Assembly (NCBI GenBank): GCA_944739405.2
Contig: OX123205.2
Span: 37,654,475 to 37,718,474 of the forward strand
Length of the DNA: 64,000 nucleotides
Reading direction: 5' to 3'
DNA from: Euclidia mi
Lineage: Eukaryota > Arthropoda > Insecta > Lepidoptera > Erebidae
Shown: one piece after another, positions 31,249 through 42,300 of the stretch
How positions within the stretch are numbered: position 1 is the stretch's first letter
Layout of the letters: each line of letters opens with the position of its first letter
The notes under the pieces: generated by a model
The model's database searches: none
The model's input: the letters and a program-made list of their open reading frames with translations, nothing else
What the model was told of the DNA's origin: nothing
Made by a program: the position numbers and the translations under genes

Positions 31249-32104
31249 GGCCTCTTATGGGAGTAGAGCACATTGCACCAGAAATTGTTCTCAAAGCCCT
31301 GTTCTGCAATAGATCTAGTTTATTTACATGAGTACTATTTATATACACTAATGAGCTATAATCAAAATGGCTTCTAACTATACTTTTATACAAAGTTGAC
31401 AATATTTTCGGGTCAGCTCCCCATGTAACGCCTGCAAGACATTTTATTATATTTAATCCTTTAAGAGCATTTTTTGATATGGTTTTAATATGTTCCTCAA
31501 AGGTTAATTTCTTATCTAATACTATGCCTAAAAATTTCTTAACATTCACTGGATTTATAAATTCTCCGTTATATATTACTTTTGAATATGTGTTCTCATT
31601 TCCAAATATCATGGCACTACTTTTGGAGGGATTAATTTTTAAATGTAACACATCATTGTAATAGTGAAATATTTGGGACAATGCTCTGTTAATATTGTCT
31701 ATTGCAATTTCTACATTATAATTACTACTGTACAAAACAATATCATCAGCAAACTGCAAAATATTTACATTACTATTTACAAATTTACAAATTTCACTTG
31801 TATATATATTGTACAACAAAGGAGATAGTGTAGCACCCTGCATTGTACCTTTAGATGCACATTTTGGACCATGCAATGTATTATTATGCCTTACATAAAG
31901 TGTTCTACTATCCAAAAAATTATATATCCATTTACATAGTTGACCAGGCACACCTAACCTAGACATAACTTGTACAAGTATAGCCGGATCTAGACTGTCA
32001 AAAGCACCCTGAACATCTAAAAATACACAAACAGTGTGTAACTTATTATCTTTTGCATGTTTCAGGTCTGAAATTAAGGAAGTGAAGTGAAGCTGTCTGC
32101 ACAA
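31232..32104 (-). pseudogene. LINE ORF2 middle: RT catalytic part
   Basis: 290 codons beginning QLHFTSLISDLKHAKDN, with VCVFLDVQGAFDSLDP (motif A), KGTMQGATLSPLLYN (B), LQFADDIVLYSS (C) and KFLGIVLDKKL. It is almost identical to copy 1. It ends where one or two extra bases (about 31245-31255, CATGGCCTCTTATGG versus CATGGCCCTTATGG in copy 1) shift the frame. Confidence 0.88.
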
Positions 32105-33732
32105 CTTCGCCCTCGACGAAATCCATATTGTACATGCGGAATGATGCCGTTAGATTCCATATACCAATCCAAACGATTTTTAATCATGTTTTCAAATAGT
32201 TTACCTAGACATGAAGACAGTGATATTGGTCTATAAGAGCTGGCAAGCTCGAGAGGTTTATCTGGTTTGAGTATCGGAATGACACATTGTGTTTTCCATG
32301 ATTGTGGAATACATTTACAATGCCAAAGTAAATTAAGAATATTAAGAAATATTTTTTGTGCTGATTCATCTAAATTTTTAATAGTACAATAGGGGAAATC
32401 ATCTAAACCAGGTGTAGTGTCTTTCCGAGATAACAAACTCATTTTAAATTCAGACCATGTAAAAGCATCTAGCAAAAATTTTGAATTTGGATTATCATTA
32501 TTTAATTCGAAAATATTGCCTAAACTATTAATATTATTTAGATTGCTATTGTCAGATAATTTATCTAGAAATTGAGAAATAAACTCATCTTTATATGATT
32601 TATTACCAGCTCTTATACCTTTGAACATTTTTAGAAGATTCCAAATCTTACTTATAGGAGTAGTTCTATTAAAAGTGTTACATAAGCTATTCCAACATAT
32701 TCTCTTTTGTTCTGATATGGTTCTTTTTTTAAGTGCATCCTTTCTTTTATAATCTAAATAGTTCTCCATAGTAGGATCACTTCTATATAGTTTCAATGCA
32801 TTGTAAGAGGCAATAACACTTTTTTCACATATGTCATTCCACCAAGGAGCTGGAGGTCTACTTTTGAAATTATTTGGTTTATTAAGTTTAGGAATTGTCA
32901 TAACTTTTAAATTATCCAATCGAGAACAAAAATCATTATAGGTTGAAATAGGATCATATAATTTTAGAATTAAATCATTAAATATTGTTTTAGAAATAGT
33001 TTTAAACTTTTTCCAATCTGCTTTGTTATATATAAACCTATCAACAGGAGGATTAATATAATATTTATCTATATGCAGTGAAATCTCTGTTATTGTTGGG
33101 TAGTGATAGCTGCCCATGGCATCATCATGTACAGACCACTCGCATATTGATGCGAGGTTAGCACTAATAAAGCTTACATCAATTGCAGACGGATTTCGTC
33201 TCGGGTTGTTAACAGTTGTAAAACTACCATCATTTAATATACATAAATCCAAGTCATCAATGATATTAAATAAATCCTGACCTCTGCTCTTAGTGGATAG
33301 ACAACCAAAAGCGATGTGGTGTGCATTAAAGTCACCACTTACAAATATAGGCTTTGGAAGATCATTGATAATATTACGTAGTCTATTGATCCGTATGTGT
33401 CTACTAGAAGGAGGACAGTATACACAAAGAATAGTCAAGCTACCATGCACCGTAGATAAGGACAGAGCTACAGTTTGAATTTCTTCATAAAATCTAGTGT
33501 TTAAAACTTTGTACTTTAAATATGGCTTAATTAGTATTGCTACACCATTATGAGTATTTTTAGAATTTTTATTATAAATATTATATCCAGGTATTCTAAA
33601 ACTATTGTCTTTAAACCATGTTTCGTTAAGTAAGCAAATGTCAATATTTTGTTTTTGTAAGAATTGAATCAGTAAGGGTTTTTTATTTTTAACACTTTGA
33701 ATGTTATATTGAGCAATACGTAGCTTAGACAT
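32074..33732 (-). CDS. LINE ORF2 N-terminal: endonuclease and start of RT
   Basis: 552 codons from ATG 33732. Endonuclease motifs: IAQYNIQS (Asn10), LLNETWF (Glu37), VYCPPSS, VSGDFNAHH (about 132-138), SAIDVSFIS (about 183-191), and SYHYPT (208-213) where the family has Ser-Asp-His, so the catalytic Asp reads as Tyr here. RT begins near 440 (TTPGLDDFPY, PILKPDKPLELASSYRPISL, ENMIKNRLDW, QYGFRRGRSCAD), then a frameshift near 32085 ends the frame. The next piece continues at 32104. Confidence 0.88.
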   Translation of the reverse strand: MSKLRIAQYNIQSVKNKKPLLIQFLQKQNIDICLLNETWFKDNSFRIPGYNIYNKNSKNTHNGVAILIKPYLKYKVLNTRFYEEIQTVALSLSTVHGSLTILCVYCPPSSRHIRINRLRNIINDLPKPIFVSGDFNAHHIAFGCLSTKSRGQDLFNIIDDLDLCILNDGSFTTVNNPRRNPSAIDVSFISANLASICEWSVHDDAMGSYHYPTITEISLHIDKYYINPPVDRFIYNKADWKKFKTISKTIFNDLILKLYDPISTYNDFCSRLDNLKVMTIPKLNKPNNFKSRPPAPWWNDICEKSVIASYNALKLYRSDPTMENYLDYKRKDALKKRTISEQKRICWNSLCNTFNRTTPISKIWNLLKMFKGIRAGNKSYKDEFISQFLDKLSDNSNLNNINSLGNIFELNNDNPNSKFLLDAFTWSEFKMSLLSRKDTTPGLDDFPYCTIKNLDESAQKIFLNILNLLWHCKCIPQSWKTQCVIPILKPDKPLELASSYRPISLSSCLGKLFENMIKNRLDWYMESNGIIPHVQYGFRRGRSCADSFTSLP

Positions 33733-33749
33733 TGTATGACTTGGATCAA

Positions 33750-34964
33750 TTACTTGAGGTTTTTAATAAGTGTTTCTCTAATCGTATTTACAGTGGTAGG
33801 CGTATTATCGCCCTTATTACCCAGTTCCACCAACGTCTGTACCAGGGCCTTAAGTACATCGTTGTTGGCAACTATTTGGGCTTTGATGTCTACTTTAGGA
33901 GAGACATCTCTAGAGTTATTTACACTATGTACAGTATTATTTACAGACTTATTTACAGATGTATGTACAGACTTATTTACAGATTTATTTACAGTGTTAA
34001 TTGGTTTCATTTTTGGAGGTGGTAAGGGTGGAAATTCAATGTTATCACTTGAGTGTTGTTTTGTGATTGTAGCACTTGCATATGTTATCTTATTTTTCTT
34101 TTCTAATATTTTATTTAACTTAATTGGACATAATCTAGAAATTGCAAGATGAGGCCCGCTGCAATTGCAACAGCAGATCTCTGTTGGTCTATCACATTCT
34201 TTATATAAATGCTCACCTCCACAAATGGAACATCTTTGTTTGCCATTACATATCCTAGCGGAGTGGTTAAATTTAAAGCATCGGAAACATTGCTGTAATG
34301 GGGGTATATATTCGAAAACTCGGTATGAAAACAAATCATATTGTACATTGTCTGGGAGAATATTCGATAGAAAAGTAATGCTAACTGTTTGTAATGGTAC
34401 TCGCTCTTGTCCTACCTTCTTTGTGAATCTTCTTATAGCTATTATTTCATAAATTGATGATAATTTTGTGTATAGTTCTTTGTTCGAAATGTTTGCTGGT
34501 ACAAATCTAATTATGCCTGTTTTTTCTATTTGCGCAGCCGGAATAAATGCTTTCAAGCCATGTTTGTTATGAAAAGCACTGTTGTTGATAAAGTTATTGG
34601 CCGTATTATACTGTTTAAATATGACTGCTATTTTATTTCCGTTGATTCTCTGTATAGCCGTCACTCCTTTTATCTCACTTGAAAATATGTGATTGAGATA
34701 GATAGGGCTCTTATTGCCTATTCTATCTTTATTGTTTGTAGCTTCTATAAACACTTTAAAATCTGTACAAGTTGCATTTTCTGGGTAAAGTCTTTTATAA
34801 TCTAGTTTTGTATAAGGTATATAGTCATAATTCTCACCGCCGCCGCCATTACCACAGTCCTTCTCTGTCCCGCCGTCTCCAGCCTCAGGCCGAGGACGTT
34901 TATGTGAGGTGGGCGGGTTATCCCCGCCCCCCTCATTTCCCACCATTTCCACGGGCTTGCACAC
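33750..34964 (-). CDS. LINE ORF1, gag-like with zinc knuckles
   Basis: 404 codons, uninterrupted. The N-terminus (1-50) is glycine/acid rich. Residues about 60-215 look like an RNA-binding gag fold (FKVFIEATNN, KIAVIFKQYNTANNFIN, IIRFVPANIS). Three knuckles follow at 226-279: CFRCFKFNHSARIC, CSICGGEHLYKEC and CCNCSGPH...C. A Ser/Val/Asn repeat (VNKSV-type) lies near 325-355, encoded by a degenerate TGTTTACAG-type minisatellite. It lies 17 bases upstream of ORF2, the usual I-group order. Such ORF1 proteins package the element RNA. Confidence 0.9.
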   Translation of the reverse strand: MCKPVEMVGNEGGGDNPPTSHKRPRPEAGDGGTEKDCGNGGGGENYDYIPYTKLDYKRLYPENATCTDFKVFIEATNNKDRIGNKSPIYLNHIFSSEIKGVTAIQRINGNKIAVIFKQYNTANNFINNSAFHNKHGLKAFIPAAQIEKTGIIRFVPANISNKELYTKLSSIYEIIAIRRFTKKVGQERVPLQTVSITFLSNILPDNVQYDLFSYRVFEYIPPLQQCFRCFKFNHSARICNGKQRCSICGGEHLYKECDRPTEICCCNCSGPHLAISRLCPIKLNKILEKKNKITYASATITKQHSSDNIEFPPLPPPKMKPINTVNKSVNKSVHTSVNKSVNNTVHSVNNSRDVSPKVDIKAQIVANNDVLKALVQTLVELGNKGDNTPTTVNTIRETLIKNLK

Positions 34965-35080
34965 CTATCACTATTGTTTTGGATCAACTTTTAAGCAAAA
35001 ACCACTGAATATTTAGTAAAAAATTAAAATAGAAAAATTTTCTTATCCGCGCTTTTTTAAGGTTCCCGCCAGAATCTCCC

Positions 35081-35330
35081 CTTGACAGATTAGTGTTGGC
35101 TAGTGGACTCAGTGATGTGAACATTAAGTGCGATTCTTTCTCCCGCCCGCCGCCATTCGAAGAGTTATTGAAAGACAAAAATACTTACAAACCGATATAT
35201 AAATACATTAAAAATACTGTTAAAACAATTTAAAAAATTAAGTGAATGTGCAGTGTCCGTTAAAATAAAATAAGATTTGACCTAAAGGTCCAGTTACCAG
35301 GTCATAAAATCCTAAAAAAAAAAAAAAAAA
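35081..35330 (+). mobile_element. 3' UTR and poly(A) of LINE copy 2
   Basis: Reads TTGACAGATTAGTGTTGG through TTAAAATAAAATAAGATTTG and GTCATAAAATCC to a run of 17 A (35314-35330). It is the reverse complement of 12077-11834 in copy 1, and is the part of the twin-primed insertion in the original orientation. Confidence 0.88.
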
Positions 35331-36031
35331 GATTATCAAAGAGTATACAAATACATGACAATTATGACAAATACTACGTCTGATTCATGCGTCGGAATCT
35401 TGCCTACATTCATGTAAAATCATTGAAACCAGCTCCCTCTTTATTGTGCACACGTAACAAAATTCGTTCGTGAATGTTCGTGAGTACACGGATTTCGATA
35501 CATTATTGATGAAAAATAAACATTTCCATTTGGTCGTTTTTATTTATTTAAATGACACCTTCGACTTATAGCACATATTAATGTTAGCGACATTAACTTA
35601 GGAATATAAGATTTGAAATAGTTAGTTAGATTTAACACTTCATGAATCGTGTAAATCGTGTAAGAAATATTTACTTTACAAATTATTTTAATATTATTGT
35701 TAATATTATGGTACAAAATGGTAGAAAGTCGGATTTGTTACTCTGTTCAATTCTATTCAGTTATGTCACAGAGCTGTCATAATTGTCATTACACAAAAAT
35801 AACGTCTGCCGGGTTATTTAAATTCTTGTGCGCAAATATTTTTGTGTTTTGGTGTATTTGTATTGCTTTTAGTGATATTCGCGTTGAATTGAGCGTCAGT
35901 TCCTCCGTGCATATTACAAAAACAAGCAATTACCGTCTTCAGTGTTTTATACGTCGAGAATTGTTCTCCGTGTAAAGTTTAGGCCCTCCTGTTTTGGAGT
36001 TTGGCCCATATCATATAAAAGTGTATAAACA
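35331..36031. other. Upstream region of THAP/P-like gene
   Basis: AT-rich. Contains a stretch of weak coding appearance at 35697-35975 without a domain. Probably the promoter and 5' UTR of the gene starting at 36032; GTATAAAAGT-like ATATAAAAGTG (36013-) is a TATA-like box very close to the ATG. Confidence 0.35.
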
Positions 36032-37750
36032 ATGTCTAGGAACAAGTGCTGTGTACCTATGTGCCCCATCACCAATAAGGATGGTAAGTAATGTAACAAA
36101 CTCTTCTATCTACACCTGTTTATAAGTGAAGCTATATGATTTCTCGCAGCTACTCGCACAAACCTTTAAGTCAGTTTTGAAAAGCAAAGTGAAATAACTG
36201 ATTCTGGATGCTATTTTTATATATTAGGAACAAACTGAAGTTAGTTTTGAAACCATAATAACAATGTAATAATCCTTAACAACCTGCATAAATATACCAA
36301 ATATTATCCAATTGTACTCACTCGTTCGTGGATAAAGCATTCGTATGATAAGCTGGGGGGCATAAATACTCTTAATCCTCACAAGTTTACATACAAACTT
36401 GGACATACTTTAAAAACAAATTAAAATGTATGCTATAGTATAGCCTAGGATATGATATATTATACCAGCATAACTTAAAAAATAAATATGGGTACTAAGA
36501 ATGACATAGACTTAAATATTTTATGGGTTATTAAGACTAGTATAACAATTTATGAACATTATTGGTATTCGTAATAATATCTGCTAGTGTTGTTATCCCC
36601 TGTGTAACAATCCCTTCTTACCTGAAGGCCCCACTCCAAAGAAGCCCATTTATTTAGTAATCATAAGATGACAAACTTTTTCTTGTCCGTTGTATGAACA
36701 ACTTATTTATTTGACTTGTGAAATGTTTTTGTAAATCTTTTTTAAAGTGTGTTGGTCTGATATGTCAAAGGTACTAGCCGGATTGGGCCATTCACTAGTC
36801 GCTAGATTAAGTTGAGATCTATGATGTATTTCAGCAATTTATTTTTGGTTCTAGATGTACATCTACACAGCTTCCCTGATCCAGTAAATGATGCTGAGCG
36901 GTTTAGAACATGGGTCTTAAGGATTGGTGGTGAAATAATTGGCCTGGATAATAACACCATATATAAAAATCGCAAAGCACCTATGTCATAGACACTTTCC
37001 TGAGTATGTTATTTTTCTGAGCAACCGTCTCAGTAAAATGGCTGTCCCACAACTGCATCTTCCAGGTAATTATTGTATCATTATTGTCTATGCTGCTACA
37101 CAATGTACTATTATTGTTATGAAAGAATCAAATAAATATTAGACTTTTTCACAAATAATCATCATAGAGTACAGTAGTGATTAAAATATGCTAATAGTTC
37201 TTCCTTCTTTATTTACAGCTCCTCATAAACTCACCACTGTATTTAGTCAGCAACCCCTTGTTTCTGCAACTTCAACACAAGGAGAAAATCTATTAGATGC
37301 AACTGCAGGATTTGATGTTAACCCAATGCCTTCGAGATCTCAGGCATTGATGTCACAGACAATAATATCCGAGCCATCAACTTAACTTCAAAAGAGACAT
37401 TGCAAAACAGGTATAATAATTTTATATATTAGAATGTTATAAACAGGGCCAGTCTGTCCATATGGTGAATGGAGCGGAGGCTGTGGCAGACTATGGGGCT
37501 TGCTAGCTCGAAAGCTTAGAGCTAGGGAGGCATCAAAATTAAATCTCACTCCAACACAAATCTGGTCACGGTCACTGGTTACATACTTAATATTTAAAAG
37601 TTTAGTGATGCTGAATTCTGAATATTAATAAAGAATCATTGATACATTAGCAAATCTTGCAGTGGAGTAGTTTATTCACTTACTCTTGAATGAGAGGTAC
37701 AGTCAATGACATGACTTGCTACACATTCATAGATTTATGATAGATTTTTA

Positions 37751-38013
37751 TAATAATAATAATATTCTACCACATTCACACAACACCATCTAGTCCCAAA
37801 CTAAGCACAGCTTGTACTATGGGTAACTAGATAATGGATAAACATACATATATACTTTTTTTTGTAAATACTTACATATTATACATATAAACACCCAGAC
37901 CAAGACAAAAATCTATGTTCATGCACACAAATGTTTGTTTGACTTGAACGGGAATAGAACCCGCGACCTTTGACGTAGCAGTCGCTTACACTCCCGCTAC
38001 GCCAACCGGCCGT
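37751..38013 (-). mobile_element. SINE-A (tRNA-derived)
   Basis: A full-length-like copy in the intron of the P-like pseudogene: minus-strand GGCCGGTTGGCGTAGCGGGA head, GGTTCTATTCCCGT box B (one change), (ATT)n tail at 37751-37764. Confidence 0.85.
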
Positions 38014-39669
38014 TTATGAATCAAAACTGTCTACTTCTTATTCTGTAGGTATAATTTACGATCAAATCAGGTTTTCTTCGTATAGAAAGCTTTTTCAGTT
38101 TTAGAATGCTGTCAGATTTAGAAAATAATTGTAATTATTTGGGCAAAAAAAACCATTTAAAATCTCGTAAATGTGTAGCGACCTTTGTCGCTGATTGTAC
38201 TTAATCAATGTTATCTGTGCCTTTGACGACATATGCAATACCTATTTCATGACAAACAGTTGAGTAGTTGAGACATGAAAGTGTGAGAAACAAAGAAACA
38301 ACCACACTTTCTTATTTATTATATGGGTAGATTGACCATTATTAATCTATTTGTATGATAGTAAGAACACTATGTAGCAAATTGCGAGAGAGAGATTTCC
38401 AGCAGAAACAGACTATAATAATAATGTTAATTATTTTGTTTTCAGCTTCATACAAGATATCTCATGCTGAACAAGCAGAGGTGAAGAAAGCTATAAAAAA
38501 ATCAATATGCAACTTGGCAAGAAAACTGGCATGAATAGAATCTAAATCAAAAATCTAGAAAGAAATCAAATTTGCAAAGAATGTATCGAAGACAAGGGCA
38601 TTCAACATTTTAACAACGAAAATGTCAGAAAATGGTAGAACCTTCTTTCTGATGCAAATAACCCAAGGTGGTAAGAAGTCTCAAGGCCGAAGATTTTCCT
38701 TAGACGAGAAGATATTGGCTCTTTCATTGTACAAGCCATCTCCCAAGTCCTACAGAATTCTTAGAAGAATGTGAGTGTTACCCTCAAGGCGATCTCACAA
38801 AAAGCAGTTGGAATCAATAAACCTTTCACCAGGCTGCAATGAAAGAATTTATAATCATTTAAAAAAGAGAGTGGCTGAGATGCCAGATAAACACAGATAT
38901 TGTACCTTGGTGTTTGATGAAATGGCCTTTGGTGCTTTTTGTATATATAATGCAGCCAAAGATGAAATAGAAGGTTTTGTAAATGATGGAGAAGAACGAC
39001 AACCTAATTTTTGTGACCATGTCCTGATCTTTATGATAAGGGGGGTTGTAAAAAAATACAAGCAACCAGTGTGGTTTTCTTATTCAGCTGGCACCACAAA
39101 AACATTGTCGCTAAAAAATCAAATTAAAACTGTCCTGAAGAAATTAACGGAAGCAAATCTACACGTTGTCACAACAGTTTGTGACCAAGGCGCCACAAAT
39201 TTGGCGGCAATAAATAGCTTGATTGCAGACACTCGAATGCAAATGGTGAGAAATGATAAAGAGTACACTGGTGGCTGTTTTATAACAGCAAAATAAAATA
39301 TTTGTATTGTATGACCACCTAATGAAAGGTATAAGAAATAATCTCTGAAATAAGAATTTGAAATTTACAATGAAGGGAAAAGAAAACATTGCGAAATGGG
39401 AACACATACAACTTCTTTATGAATGTTCACCTGGCTATAAGGGAGTTAAAATTATGCCAAAATTGACTGCTTGTCATGTTGTGCCGCATCTGATCCCCTT
39501 AATGAAAGTGAAACACTGCACACAAGTGTTCAGCAAATCTGTTGGTGCAGCTTTGGGCTTTATGGCAGGTATGTGAGATTTTGTTTAGTTTAATTTAATG
39601 TATGTGCAAAATAGACTATTTTAACAATTCTAGGCTCCCAATTGACAGAATATAAGCTTTTCCACAGAG

Positions 39670-39945
39670 TGACTGCCATCTGACATCTGTACCCCGAAGG
39701 TATATTCTATGGTTTAGACCAGAGTCAGGATATTCGAGGGTACTATTTCCCCGTAACGACTGTCAAAGATCTTTTAATGACAGCCGTGACCGACGGCTTA
39801 CCGTGCCCTCCGAAGCACGGTGCAAGCGACAAATAAGAGTTTAATACGCATATAACTTTGAAAAGTCATTGGTGCGCGTCATGGATTCATACCCGAGACC
39901 TCTGCGTGGCAGTCTGTTGGTCTCTCCACTAGGCTATCGTTGCCT
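39670..39945 (-). mobile_element. SINE-C (tRNA-derived), normal head
   Basis: The minus strand gives ACGATAGCCTAGTGGAGAG, AACAGACTGCCACGCAGAGG, GGTATGAATCC (box B, weakened), ATGACTTTTC and the CGGAGGGCACGGTAAGCCG block. It lies in the intron between the 39570 and 40003 exons of the P-like pseudogene and shows the undamaged SINE-C head for comparison with 17223-17369. Confidence 0.75.
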
Positions 39946-41419
39946 CTGAAATATTAAGAATGTATAAAACATATTACAATCAAGTAATTTTGTTTTGTTG
40001 CAGAATCGGGTTGCATGCCCAAAGAATGCACACAAACTGCCGATATACTCATCTTCTTCGACGAATTATTCGACAGCGTCAACGGCAGTTACCACCAGAC
40101 AATTGGAGGAAAAATTCACAGAACAGCGGTTACGCCAAAATCACCACATAGAAATTTATGGAACAAAAGTATGCCTATTTTAAAATCCATGAAATTTGAT
40201 ACTCCACTAAGGGGTGGAGTTGTGCCTTCATTAATGAGCTGGGTTAAAACAATAGAATCTTTTAAAAATATTACCCTTTTTCTACAAAGAAAGGGCATTA
40301 ATTCAGTTTTACTGCGCAATTTCAACCAAGGCGCTTTGGAAAATTTCTGCGTTTCCATATGTGCACATGGTCACGGCAATATAATGCCAGGTGCCTCTCA
40401 CTTTGTAGCAGCGTATAAAACCTTAATTTTAAATAATTTAATCTCACGCGGTTGGTTCCAATTGCGAAGCAGACGATGGCTTCGCTTTGGAATCGTTTAA
40501 AGATTTTATTGCTGAGGGAGAGGCACCATTGTTAGAAGAGAGACAAATAAATATATATTTTGACCATGTGTCTATACCGGATCTAGATACCGATATTTTA
40601 ATAAATAATAAAGACAAAAAAGCGTCGAAAAATGCGCAGCAATTGGTTATTGTAGTGGTTGGATAGCAGTAAAGGCCAAAACAGCAGTCTATAAGAGCTG
40701 TGCAGTATGCAAATTAGACACGGAAACAGAAGATTTGCAAAGTTTCCATAAATATATAAAAATTAAAGAATTCGAAGATAAAAGATGGCTCTGCTATCCC
40801 ACTAGGTGTTTGTTTGACTTCTTTGCACAAGTTGAAAATATTACATAATATTATACCATATTAAAAACCAGTGCCACTAAAGAAAAGTAAATGGAATATA
40901 TAAAATTTGTGGTTAGTGTAAATATAAATTTAAATTTTCTCAAATGTGAAGTACATGGTTAGACAATGAAAGAATTCATAATTAATAAAAATATTTTTTT
41001 TTTATTTACAACTGGTGCAAGGAGGTTGGCCACCTACTCACTGGCAAAACCACCGTATACCTACGACAGTGATGATATGTTTAAGAACTCAGCTCGTAAT
41101 GTTTTTTTGAAAAGCAGAGGATCAAAGAGACGAGTACAGTAGCAAACTCCATATTAATGCTAGTTATACTAATTCATCTGCCGTAGTACAAATGGGGGTT
41201 CACTATTCCCATAGAGGGTTCCTTAAGGCGTGCCTAGAAGTCGAAAAGCATGAAAATCGACTTTCAAAACGTGTTCGCAACATATCTGCCGTTTTGATAT
41301 CTTAAAATATATATATATTTTTATAGAAAAAATATATATATGGTAGGCACTTGTTCCGGTTCCTACTATATTATATAATATCATAGTTTCAAAAATTTCA
41401 TAAAATTTGCGTTATTTTA

Positions 41420-41700
41420 GCAAAGCTAAAAATTATACACGTTATTTATATTATTATTATTATAAACATATATTTACAAAAACAGACCCATGGGTTGGTT
41501 CAGTCCTGCTATTGAAGTTGCATGATTTTGATTTTCTCACGCTTCATTTCGCAGATAACTAGAGTTTTAGCAAAGCTGCAATTTATATATGTTTTTACAT
41601 CATTATTATACATGTATATCAAAAAAACAGACAGATAGGTCGGTTCTAAAATGCAGGCAGACTACATAATACTTTCGCAGTCATGCTAATGGAGATACAG
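41420..41700. repeat. Imperfect tandem duplication, ~150 bp
   Basis: TTTTAGCAAAGCT, (AT-rich), AACAGACCCATGGGTTGGTT, then after 'CTGC' a second TTTTAGCAAAGCT and AACAGACAGATAGGTCGGTT. Two units lie side by side in the foldback centre, and TTTCTCACGC / TTTCTCACTC follow each. Confidence 0.6.
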
Positions 41701-41809
41701 GATATTGACTTTCTCACTCTTGCTGGCCATGACAGCGAATCAGTATGAATACATGTGAACAGTGTTTTTAAATATATTTTTTAATTGAAATTAAGAGTTA
41801 TAAATTACT

Positions 41810-42300
41810 AGCGACCTGCCCCGGCTTCGCACGGGTGCAATGCAATATTACCTATGTATGTATGATACATATAAACCTTCCTCTTGAATCATTCTATCTA
41901 TTAAAAAAAACACATTAAAATCCGTTGCGCAATTTTAAAGATTTAAGAGACTGACGCATGAGTTAGATTCATCCTGTGATATAAACAAAAAAATGTACTA
42001 CAAGATGAAAAGAAAGCTTACAAACTCGATTTTTTCAGTTTAGTCAGATAACACCTTTGTCCACTTACCCCTTCAATTAGTTTCCATAAAAGTAGCAATA
42101 GTCCCTGTTGCGGCTAACCCGTGACTGTACTTAATAGTGCAGTTATGGAGGCTCCTCAGTAGGTGTCCCATCACATTCTAGATTAAAACTCTCAAAGGGC
42201 CTCTGCGCGTTAGACCTATGTCTCTGTGTACGCCTGCCAAAGGGCCGATTATTGTTCTAACAAATTAGAATAATACCCGTGAAAGAGAACCAAATATAAA
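41810..42300 (+). mobile_element. Two nested dispersed repeats
   Basis: 41810-41960 starts ACTAGCGACCTGCCCCGGCT and contains CTTGAATCATTCTATCTATT, as at 21930-22000. 41970-42300 repeats the 5' and 3' blocks of the element at 4866-5746 (GATGAAAAGAAAGCTTACAA; AAAGGGCCGATTATTGTTCT) with a large internal deletion and the same 3' hairpin. Confidence 0.6.

Larger units (their letters stand above)
29633..35330. mobile_element. I-like LINE copy 2 with inverted body (twin-primed)
   Basis: The body, from near the 3' end of ORF2 (29633) through the 5' leader (about 35080), is on the minus strand. The 3' UTR and poly(A) (35081-35330) are on the plus strand. Measured on copy 1, the body stops at position 12160 and the 3' piece begins at about 12077, so only about 82 bases are missing at the switch. 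That geometry is the signature of twin priming during target-primed reverse transcription. ORF1 and the endonuclease are almost complete; frameshifts near 32080 and 31245 and a 586-bp foldback insertion break ORF2. No target duplication found. Confidence 0.85.
36032..40848 (+). pseudogene. THAP + P-element-like transposase pseudogene
   Basis: Exon 1 (36032-36083) encodes MSRNKCCVPMCPITNKD with a C-x4-C pair and a phase-1 GTAAGT donor. Exon 2 (36855-37065) has HSFPDPVNDAERFRTWVLRI and, one frame over, LCHRHFPEYVIFLSNRLSKM and AVPQLHL; it is 211 nt, one base too long. Exon 3 (37219-37410) has an in-frame TAA. From 38446: ILALSLYKPSPKSYRILRRM, a stop, then an open 38775-39296 with CTLVFDEMAFGAFCIYNAAK, DEIEGFVNDGEE, IFMIRGVVKKYKQPVWF and TTVCDQGATNLAAIN; 39358-39570 has KWEHIQLLYE, PKLTACHV and MKVKHCTQVFSKSV; 40003-40500 has FFDELFDSVNG, LRNFNQGALENF and ASHFVAAYKTL; to 40848 CEADDGFALESF, CAVCKL. 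This follows P-element/THAP9 transposase order (DNA binding, RNase-H-like with GTP region). At least five frame breaks: dead. Confidence 0.85.
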
